Positions 1 through 6,689 of a stretch of 64,000 bases of DNA are shown in pieces; the first letter of the stretch is position 1, and the number at the start of each line of letters is the position of its first letter. Below the pieces are notes generated by a model that had not been told where the DNA came from, searched no databases, and worked only from the letters and a program-made list of their open reading frames with translations. Position numbers and translations under genes: made by a program. This DNA comes from Longitalea arenae (GTDB taxonomy: Bacteria; Bacteroidota; Bacteroidia; Chitinophagales; Chitinophagaceae): assembly GCF_016924755.1 (NCBI RefSeq), contig NZ_JAFFJX010000001.1, forward strand, positions 558,001-622,000, written 5' to 3'.

Positions 1-1
1 C

Positions 2-871
2 GACCAGGGTACTGCGAATGCCTATGTATTTACCAATACCAGTGTAGGTTACCAGTTGAATGGAACTTTTCAGGCGCAGCAGTTTTTTGGAAACGGGTTA
101 TACGCCATGGTAGGGTATAACTATTTGACGGCAAAAGACGCCAGTTCCATTTCTGCAGAAATTTCGAGTGACGCTTTTGACAGAAATCCTATTCTCAATA
201 ATGCGAATGAGGCGGTTTTGTCGCGTTCGCTGTATGGCAATACGCATCGCATTGTGGCCGCCTTTTCAAAGAAGTTCACGTATACGGAACGGCTTGCTAC
301 TACGGTTTCCCTGTTTGGTTCCTGGAATTCAGGCAACCGCTTTGCGTATGTATATGGTGGAGATATCAATAACGATGGAACAGGTACCAACGACCTTTTG
401 TATGTACCTACGGATGCAGAGATCGATAACATGCAATTTTCGCCCCTGATCGATGTGAACGGCAATGTGCAGGATGCGGCAGCACAACGTACTGCATTAA
501 GGAATTATCTTGCCAACGATAAATACCTCAGTGAGCGCCGGGGCGAATACACGGAAAAGTATGGCGGAGAGAATCCATGGATAGGGCAGGTTGATCTGCG
601 CATTCTGCAGGACCTTATTTTAAATCCCAAAAAGAAACCATCAACGCTGCAATTAAGTATCGATTTTGTAAACATCGGTAATTTGCTGAACAGCAATTGG
701 GGCGTAGTGAAATATGCAACCACCTCGGGCTACTTCCAGCCATTGTCTGTAAGCTATAATAATAATTCGCCTGTTTATCAGTTCGATCCTTCATTAAGAT
801 CCACCTTCATTACCAGTCCCGATCTTCAATCGCGCTGGCAAATGCAGATTGGATTAAGGTATACTTTTTAA
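2..871 (+). CDS. TonB-dependent receptor, Oar-like, C-terminal part
   Basis: This reading frame is open from the left edge of the window, so only the C-terminal 289 residues are seen. The sequence alternates short amphipathic strands, as in an outer-membrane beta-barrel, and ends in an aromatic residue (LRYTF), the usual C-terminal signal for insertion by the BAM complex. A segment reading GDINNDGTGTNDLLYVPTDAE is typical of Oar-like receptors, which carry a carboxypeptidase-regulatory domain at the N-terminus; that domain would lie outside the window. The substrate cannot be told from this part. It converges with the MFS gene downstream. Barrel identity is secure; the Oar-like subclass is an inference from that one motif. 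Confidence 0.85.
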   Translation, partial: DQGTANAYVFTNTSVGYQLNGTFQAQQFFGNGLYAMVGYNYLTAKDASSISAEISSDAFDRNPILNNANEAVLSRSLYGNTHRIVAAFSKKFTYTERLATTVSLFGSWNSGNRFAYVYGGDINNDGTGTNDLLYVPTDAEIDNMQFSPLIDVNGNVQDAAAQRTALRNYLANDKYLSERRGEYTEKYGGENPWIGQVDLRILQDLILNPKKKPSTLQLSIDFVNIGNLLNSNWGVVKYATTSGYFQPLSVSYNNNSPVYQFDPSLRSTFITSPDLQSRWQMQIGLRYTF

Positions 872-895
872 CGACAAATGCGGAACGCTTAGCGT

Positions 896-926
896 ATGCG
901 TGCCATGGTTCCGGCAGGGCACGTAT
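896..926. terminator. candidate bidirectional terminator hairpin
   Basis: Arms ATGCGTGCC (896-904) and GGCACGTAT (918-926) pair except for one G-U wobble, with a 13-base loop, and CTTTTT follows on the plus strand. It lies in the 60-bp gap between two convergent genes. Confidence 0.45.
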
Positions 927-931
927 CTTTT

Positions 932-2299
932 TCAGGCGTTGCCCGGTATTTTCTTCCTTACCAGTAATAACCATATTACGCCCGGCAAGGCAAAACAACC
1001 AAGCAGCAAGACCGGAATATGATCTATCGTGTCGGTGGATGCGGTTAATAACTGCATGCCAAGCGCCAGCAGGGACAGACCCAGGCCAGCGCCGATAAAG
1101 TAAGAAGTTGTGCAGATGCCCGCCGCCACACCTTGCTGGGCATCGGGAATATCCCGTATGGCCAGTGCCGTTAAGCTGGGATAACAAACCGACATGCCAC
1201 TGCCGGTAACACAGGCAATTGATAAGAGGATCAACACCAGATTATGATCAAACAAAAGCGCGGCCATTAACAACAGGGCGCCGGTAAACATCAGGCACAT
1301 ACCCAGGATACCCGTTTGCAGTACCGTCATCCTTTTGAACAGGGCGGGTACCATATAACGCGATACCAGGAATGAACACAAACTGAAGGGAAACAACAGC
1401 AAACCGGCGCGTGCTGCGGTGAAATGCATATTATGCTGCAATACGAGGGTTAGCAGGAAGAGGTAGCTTAAGAAGAAAGCACCCAACAAAATGGTGATCA
1501 CATTGCCGGTGAGGGTGCCCGTACCTTTAAAAATAGTAAAATCGATCAATGGCTGTTTCCGGCTGCGTTCGCGGCGCAGGAATAAGAACAAGGCGGCTGC
1601 GATCACTGCCATACATAAAAGTAACTGTTTATGATTTTTCGAGAAGTCAGGTAAATGGTGTACCACGTAGGAGATCAACACGATACTTATAGTAAGCAGC
1701 ATGCTGGATACTATATCGGGAAATTGTTGATGCTTGTTCACAACATCTTTATCGATGAACCGGTAAGCCAGGATCAGGGCTACGGTGATCACCGGTACAT
1801 TGATGAAGAAGATCCATTGCCAGCCCATATAGGTAGCCACAATGCCGCCCAGGGCCAGACCACAACCAGAACCAATGGCGGCAAAGGAACTGAAAATACT
1901 GATGGAGCGGTTACGTTCTGCCGGGTCTGTAAATGTATTTGTAATAATAGACAATGCCGAAGGCATTACCATGGCGGCAGCCAGCCCTTGCAATGCCCTG
2001 AATGCGGTGAGCAGGAGAAAATTTCCGGAAAGACCTGCTCCAAGGGAAGTAAATAAGAAAAGTCCGGCGCCTGCCATAAAAATGTTTTTCCGCCCAAGGG
2101 TATCGCAGAGTTTTCCACCAATGACCAGGAAGCCACCATAGAAAAGCACATACACGGTTTGCACCCATTGAATGGTTTCTGCATCTAACCGGAACTGCTG
2201 CTGCATTGAAGGAATGGCCAGGTTGAGAATCGCAATATCCAGCGCTTCAAAAAATATAGCCGTTGAAGCTACAATAAGTATGATCTGTTTTCTTCGCAT
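932..2299 (-). CDS. MFS transporter, DHA2 (EmrB/QacA-like) type
   Basis: A 455-residue integral membrane protein made of closely spaced hydrophobic helices, as in proton-driven drug exporters of the major facilitator superfamily. The N-terminal helix (about residues 7-27) is followed by a motif-A-like loop (GGKLCDTLGRKN, about 61-72) and by an Arg-rich stretch after PSALSIITNTF in the region of helices 4-5. Length and helix pattern suit the DHA2 family with up to 14 helices. The gene is divergent from an Lrp/AsnC regulator across a 126-bp gap, so that regulator probably controls it. The exported substrate is unknown; amino acids or drugs are both possible given an Lrp-type partner. Confidence 0.85.
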   Translation of the reverse strand: MRRKQIILIVASTAIFFEALDIAILNLAIPSMQQQFRLDAETIQWVQTVYVLFYGGFLVIGGKLCDTLGRKNIFMAGAGLFLFTSLGAGLSGNFLLLTAFRALQGLAAAMVMPSALSIITNTFTDPAERNRSISIFSSFAAIGSGCGLALGGIVATYMGWQWIFFINVPVITVALILAYRFIDKDVVNKHQQFPDIVSSMLLTISIVLISYVVHHLPDFSKNHKQLLLCMAVIAAALFLFLRRERSRKQPLIDFTIFKGTGTLTGNVITILLGAFFLSYLFLLTLVLQHNMHFTAARAGLLLFPFSLCSFLVSRYMVPALFKRMTVLQTGILGMCLMFTGALLLMAALLFDHNLVLILLSIACVTGSGMSVCYPSLTALAIRDIPDAQQGVAAGICTTSYFIGAGLGLSLLALGMQLLTASTDTIDHIPVLLLGCFALPGVIWLLLVRKKIPGNA

Positions 2300-2366
2300 C
2301 GGTACCCTGCATTGTTCTATGCAAAACTATTTATATGTTTATTTGTACGGTTAATAAATAATAAAT

Positions 2367-2405
2367 TAGAACAAATGTTTACTTTTACCTTGCCAAATAG
2401 AACAA
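2367..2405. promoter_or_regulatory. direct repeats in the MFS/Lrp divergent promoter
   Basis: TAGAACAA occurs at 2367-2374 and again at 2398-2405, 31 bp apart (about three helical turns), between the divergent MFS and Lrp-type genes. Lrp-family proteins often bind phased repeated sites, so this may be the operator. The assignment is an inference. Confidence 0.35.
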
Positions 2406-2425
2406 GTAAATAGATTTCTATACGT

Positions 2426-2917
2426 ATGCCAGCAAAAAAAGAACAAGCGGCCACTGCTGCTATTACTCTGGATGATAAGGATATTGCAATACTCAGGTTG
2501 TTACAACAGAATGCTAAGTTAACGGTGCGCGAAATTGCGGCCAGTATTCACCTGAGCGCAACACCGGTGCACGAACGCATAAAACGCATGGAAGCCAACG
2601 GCGTTATTAAGCAATATGCCACCCTGGTCGACCATCGGAAAGTGCAAAAGGGCATTATGGTCATCTGTTATATTTCCCTGAAAGAGCATAATCGTAAGGT
2701 TGCAAAGGTTTTTATTGATGCGGTGACCGCTTTCCCGGAAGTGTTGGAGTGTTATAATATTTCCGGCCAGTTTGACTTTATGCTGAAGATAGTTTCAGAG
2801 AATATGGAAACCTATCATGACTTTTATTTACATAAACTAAGCATGATCAAGGGTATCAGCCATACCCAAAGCATTTTTGTAATGGGTATTCTGAAAGACA
2901 CGCATCAACTGTTATAA
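2426..2917 (+). CDS. Lrp/AsnC family transcriptional regulator
   Basis: A 163-residue protein. The N-terminal helix-turn-helix (about residues 16-60) carries the family pattern LDDKDIAILRLLQQNAK and LSATPVHERIKRME. A RAM/AsnC ligand-binding domain follows (about 75-150), with EVLECYNISGQFDFMLKI in the usual position. Such proteins form dimers or octamers that sense amino acids or similar small molecules. The effector here is unknown. The gene is transcribed away from the MFS exporter and is followed at once by a strong terminator, so it is probably monocistronic. The start at 2426 gives a short, Lys/Ala-rich leader before the first helix, which is common in the family. Confidence 0.9.
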   Translation: MPAKKEQAATAAITLDDKDIAILRLLQQNAKLTVREIAASIHLSATPVHERIKRMEANGVIKQYATLVDHRKVQKGIMVICYISLKEHNRKVAKVFIDAVTAFPEVLECYNISGQFDFMLKIVSENMETYHDFYLHKLSMIKGISHTQSIFVMGILKDTHQLL

Positions 2918-2919
2918 TG

Positions 2920-2953
2920 AAAAAGTCCTCCCAAAATAGGGGAGGACTTTTTA
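2920..2953 (+). terminator. rho-independent terminator after the Lrp-type gene
   Basis: AGTCCTCCC and GGGAGGACT form a perfect stem with a short loop, flanked by A and T runs. It ends the Lrp-type transcript and can also act on the opposite strand for the SDR gene that ends at 2973. Confidence 0.85.
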
Positions 2954-2972
2954 TTCATCCACTTGCTGCTTC

Positions 2973-3812
2973 TTATTCATCGATGTCCGTAGCTGTAGCC
3001 AGTTCTTTCACCGCAGCCATATCCTGCTGAACGGATTTGATTTTGGCTTCAGCCAACTGGTAGGCATCCCTGCCCAGGAATACATGTAATGGTGGTTGCT
3101 TTTGCTCTGCAATTTCAATCATTACAGCCGCTGCCTTTACCGGATCACCGGGCTGGTTGTGATTGTAATCATTTTGATGTACCTGTTGTACCTCGCGCAC
3201 CAGTTTGTAATCAGCGATCTCATTTTTGGGAACTGCCAGTGAAGCATCGAGGAACTCCGTTCTGAAATATCCGGGCGACACGATGGATACAGTAATGCCA
3301 AAGGGTTTTAATTCAGCTGCTAGTGATTCGGAGAATCCATGCATCGCAAACTTGGTAGCTATATAGCTGCCAAAGCCGGGGAACTCGCCGGTAAAACCGC
3401 CAATGGAAGCGATGTTAAAGAAGTGGCCGCTTTTTTGTTTGCGCATATAGGGAAGCACTTTGCGAATCACATGTAATACGCCAAAGACATTGATGTCGAA
3501 ATTCTGCCGTACTTCTTCATCAGATAATTCTTCAAGGCTGCCAGTTAAGCCATAACCCGCATTATTTACTACTACGTCAATGGCGCCAAAATGTGCGATG
3601 GTGTCCCAAACCCCTTTTTCAACACTTTTTTCATTCTTCACATCAACAGCCAGGGGAAGGAAGCTGTCGCTGTTAACACCTACTGCTTTTTTAAGCTCTT
3701 CCAGGTTACGCGAGGTAGCGGCTACGCGGTATCCTTCCTGTAATAATTTTTTAACCAGGGCCAGGCCTAATCCTTTTGAAGCGCCTGTAACGAACCAGAT
3801 CTTATTTTTCAT
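2973..3812 (-). CDS. SDR family NAD(P)-dependent oxidoreductase
   Basis: A 279-residue classical short-chain dehydrogenase/reductase. It has the Rossmann glycine motif TGASKGLG (residues 9-16), the structural NNAG motif (83-86), and the catalytic residues Ser136, Tyr150 and Lys154 (YIATK). The C-terminal third is extended and resembles short-chain oxidoreductases that bacteria induce under AraC-type control. The substrate is not predictable. The gene lies 240 bp downstream of an AraC regulator on the same strand. Its upstream region carries a 31-bp motif (3913-3943) nearly identical to one upstream of that regulator, so the regulator probably controls it. Confidence 0.9.
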   Translation of the reverse strand: MKNKIWFVTGASKGLGLALVKKLLQEGYRVAATSRNLEELKKAVGVNSDSFLPLAVDVKNEKSVEKGVWDTIAHFGAIDVVVNNAGYGLTGSLEELSDEEVRQNFDINVFGVLHVIRKVLPYMRKQKSGHFFNIASIGGFTGEFPGFGSYIATKFAMHGFSESLAAELKPFGITVSIVSPGYFRTEFLDASLAVPKNEIADYKLVREVQQVHQNDYNHNQPGDPVKAAAVMIEIAEQKQPPLHVFLGRDAYQLAEAKIKSVQQDMAAVKELATATDIDE

Positions 3813-3912
3813 TTTGAACCTGTTTAATTGTTTTGATTCTGTAATTTGTTAGTGTCGTTCATGAACTGATGATACAAAGTTATAGCTGCGCAGGCCCTGC
3901 ATTATTACGGCT

Positions 3913-3943
3913 TTCAAACAGATAATTGTATAAATCAAACAAT
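3913..3943 (-). promoter_or_regulatory. candidate AraC-family operator upstream of the SDR gene
   Basis: The direct repeats TTCAAACA (3913-3920) and ATCAAACA (3934-3941) are 21 bp apart, with a shared AATTG core between them. The 31-bp block matches 26 of 31 bases of the block at 5051-5081 in front of the araC-type gene. It lies about 100 bp upstream of the SDR start codon. An inverted half-site TGTTTGAA is at 3961-3968. Confidence 0.6.
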
Positions 3944-3995
3944 GTTTGTTAGCGTTAGAATGTTTGAATTGTACAGTGTCGCTGAATGCTGTTAC

Positions 3996-4032
3996 AAACA
4001 AAAAAGCCCCCGGCTTTACCAGAGGGCTTCTA
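3996..4032 (-). terminator. terminator after the AraC-family gene
   Basis: Read on the minus strand, AAGCCC and GGGCTT pair around a loop and run into a six-T tract. It lies 20 bp beyond the stop codon of the AraC-type gene. Confidence 0.75.
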
Positions 4033-4052
4033 TAGATATAAAAGTTATGAAC

Positions 4053-4955
4053 TTAATTTCTGAACGCACTGGGTGTCATGCTGGTTTGTTTCTTGAAGAA
4101 ATGATTGAAGTGCGCAGGTTCTTCAAAGCCCAGGCAATACCCGATCTCAGAAATATTCCAGTCGGTGTGCTTTAATAATACTTTCGCCTCACTGATAATA
4201 CGGTCAAATATATGCTCGGTAGTGGTTTTGCCGGTAGTGAGGCGGATAGCGCGGTTAAGATGGTTCACATGTACAGCCAGTTGTTCGGCAAAATCGCGCG
4301 CTGAACGTAATGTAAAACGTTGGGTGGGCGATTCAATGGGAAACTGCCGTTCAAGTAATTCTGTAAATACAGCTGTGATGCGGGCATTGGCATCAGTATG
4401 CTGGTACAATGTTTCGGTTGGCTGCATCTTCAACGCATAATGGACCATCTCCATAATATAATTGCGTATCAGGTCGTATTTGTACACATAATCAGATCTT
4501 ATTTCATCCGCCATTTTTTCGAAGATCTGGCTTACAAATGCGTCCTGTGTTTTGTCGAGCGAATAACTGGGTTTGTTATTACCCACAACAAACATGGGCA
4601 GGTCTTTGATGCCGCCGCGAATGCGTTCCGTGAAAAATTCTTCCCTGAAAATGCAGAAGTATCCTTTAGGGTTATCTGTTAAACACTCGAATGTATAAGG
4701 CACATTTGGGTTGAAAAAGATAAGTGTTGAACCGGATACTTCAATGCTTTTATCTGCATAATGATATACATAAGGGCCCTGCATGAGGGAGATCTTATAA
4801 TAATCACGCCGCGTATAGGCAACCGGCGCTTTACCCGGGCCCACACAATCTTCTACTCTGAATACATTGAAATGCCCGATATCTTTTTTAAGATTTTCCG
4901 GTAACCAGTTCATCTTATGGCGGTAAAAATCTTCCAGCGTTTCCGTCTTTGCCAT
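4053..4955 (-). CDS. AraC family transcriptional regulator
   Basis: A 300-residue regulator with an N-terminal cupin-like sensing domain (about residues 20-170) and a C-terminal AraC/XylS double helix-turn-helix (about 195-298). The signature lies in ISEIGYCLGFEEPAHFNHFFKKQTSMTPSAFR. Such proteins bind paired direct half-sites, usually 21 bp apart. A motif of exactly this layout is found 95 bp upstream of its own start and 100 bp upstream of the SDR gene next to it, which suggests autoregulation plus control of the SDR. A terminator follows the gene. The inducer is unknown. Confidence 0.9.
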   Translation of the reverse strand: MAKTETLEDFYRHKMNWLPENLKKDIGHFNVFRVEDCVGPGKAPVAYTRRDYYKISLMQGPYVYHYADKSIEVSGSTLIFFNPNVPYTFECLTDNPKGYFCIFREEFFTERIRGGIKDLPMFVVGNNKPSYSLDKTQDAFVSQIFEKMADEIRSDYVYKYDLIRNYIMEMVHYALKMQPTETLYQHTDANARITAVFTELLERQFPIESPTQRFTLRSARDFAEQLAVHVNHLNRAIRLTTGKTTTEHIFDRIISEAKVLLKHTDWNISEIGYCLGFEEPAHFNHFFKKQTSMTPSAFRN

Positions 4956-5050
4956 ATACTAAGTTTAAAAATTGGATGGTGTCCTGATCCCCCGTTTCAT
5001 TCCTTCACATTATAAAATTACAACAACCGCAATGCCATTCCTTTATAGGA

Positions 5051-5081
5051 TTCAAACAAAAAATTGCAAAATTCAAACAAT
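5051..5081 (-). promoter_or_regulatory. candidate AraC-family operator upstream of the araC-type gene
   Basis: Two perfect copies of TTCAAACA (5051-5058 and 5072-5079) are 21 bp apart, with AATTG between them. The block shares 26 of 31 bases with the one in front of the SDR gene, at nearly the same distance from the start codon. Confidence 0.6.
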
Positions 5082-5172
5082 ATAGCACCGTTTAGCAGAC
5101 ATTTCCCGAAAAAAAACGGGCGCCGTATTAAAAAGACGTGGGGAAGGAAGGCCGTTTACCCGGCCAGGAAGA

Positions 5173-6555
5173 TCAGTTCTTAATCGCCTGCATCACTTCT
5201 TTAAGATATTTATTTTCATCAATAGTATTCACCCCCAGGCGAACGACGATCAGCTTTCTGGAAGGAATGATGAAAATATTTTGTCCGCCAAAACCGTCGG
5301 CAAAGAACATATCCGCCGGCGCGTCAGGGAACCATCGTTTGGCAGGATCTTTATCACCGATGCCATTCAGCCAGAACTGGTAACCATAACGCTGCTGTTT
5401 ATTGGCGGCCGCTGGTTTAACCGTTTCGCGAACCCAGTTTTCCGGCAACAGCTGTTCCCCGTTCCATTGCCCATTATTGTAATATAATAAGCCAAACCGG
5501 GCGAAGTCGCGGGCAGTGGCATAACTATACGAGGAACCGATATACGTGCCGGAAGCATCGGGTTCCAGGCAGAGCGAATACATATTTATTTTATGGAACA
5601 AGGCCTGGTAGGGAAAGGCGGCATAGGCCGCATCGCCTACGGTATGGCGGATGATCCTGCTGAGAATATTGGCATTGCCACTGGAATAATTGAAAATGGT
5701 GCCAGGTTGAAATTTTAAAGGCAGGTTGGCGGTAAAAGCGGCCATGTCGCCCCGCTTGAACAACATGTCAGTAGCTTCACTCGGAGAACCATAATCCTCG
5801 GCGAAGTCCAGACCCGAAGTTTGTTGTAACAATTGCCGCAGGGTGATCTTTTCCTTATTGGTATTTTTCCATTCAGGCACAGGGGCCGGCGCATCAGGAT
5901 TTAATTTTCCGGCTTTTGTGAGAACGCCTATAACGGCCGCAGTTAGGCTCTTACTCATTGACCAGCCGATCATCACAGAATTTTTATCAAAACCCGGGGC
6001 ATACCGTTCACCTATTATTTTACCATCATACACCACCAGGAATGCCCGGGTAAAAGCGGGTTTCCCTTTTTTGGTGTTTGCCAGCATAACCCGGTCAATC
6101 GCCCTTTGCAAAGCGGCCGTATCAACACCGGCAGGTATGCTGTCTGCGATCTTATCCCCATACGGCCAGGGAATGCTGTCCCGGTTTTGCGCAGGGATAG
6201 CAGGTAGATTAAATTGTTGGTTTCTGATGGCCGTTTCCGTAAGATCATTTACCAGCGTACAGCCCACACCGGCTCTGTATATAGCTTTTCGCTTAGCAAG
6301 CCCCCAAACAGATCCTGTAACAGAAGAGTCCTCTTTGTTAACCGTAAAACTGCCCAATGAAACCGGGAAAAAAGCCAGTTCTTCCCGTAATACACTGGCC
6401 GGGTCACGATGCTGCAGGTAAACCGCAGAAGCCATGTTCTTGGCGCCAAAACCGCTGATAATGGGAAGCGCCCGCCAGGCATACCAGATGCCGAGAGCCA
6501 ATAGCAACAACAACATCAGGCATAGGACGCGGAGTATCATTTTCTGCAGGCGCAT
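5173..6555 (-). CDS. serine hydrolase, class C beta-lactamase family
   Basis: A 460-residue protein when started at the ATG ending at 6555. This start gives a basic N-terminus followed by one hydrophobic helix (about residues 7-26), a membrane anchor or signal sequence. The hydrolase domain (about 145-458) has the acylation motif SMSK (Ser199-Lys202) and a downstream YSS triplet (290-292), as in beta-lactamase class C and DD-peptidase-like esterases. The frame stays open upstream to 6768, but that would overlap the divergent sensor gene, so the shorter start is preferred. Members of this family are esterases, peptidases or lactamases; the substrate is unknown. Confidence 0.85.
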   Translation of the reverse strand: MRLQKMILRVLCLMLLLLLALGIWYAWRALPIISGFGAKNMASAVYLQHRDPASVLREELAFFPVSLGSFTVNKEDSSVTGSVWGLAKRKAIYRAGVGCTLVNDLTETAIRNQQFNLPAIPAQNRDSIPWPYGDKIADSIPAGVDTAALQRAIDRVMLANTKKGKPAFTRAFLVVYDGKIIGERYAPGFDKNSVMIGWSMSKSLTAAVIGVLTKAGKLNPDAPAPVPEWKNTNKEKITLRQLLQQTSGLDFAEDYGSPSEATDMLFKRGDMAAFTANLPLKFQPGTIFNYSSGNANILSRIIRHTVGDAAYAAFPYQALFHKINMYSLCLEPDASGTYIGSSYSYATARDFARFGLLYYNNGQWNGEQLLPENWVRETVKPAAANKQQRYGYQFWLNGIGDKDPAKRWFPDAPADMFFADGFGGQNIFIIPSRKLIVVRLGVNTIDENKYLKEVMQAIKN

Positions 6556-6689
6556 GGAATCATTTTTCAAATAAATAATGAAAAATAGAGCATTATTGTT
6601 TTCCAACGGGAAAATTTTGTAGGGCACCTTAACCAGGCGTTCCGTTGCATTAAACTTATTATTTTTATCGCTAAAAGGCCTGCTTGCAT

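Noticed and set aside
121-465. Minus-strand ORF opposite the TonB receptor
   Set aside because: It lies wholly inside a clear beta-barrel coding frame and shows no family pattern.
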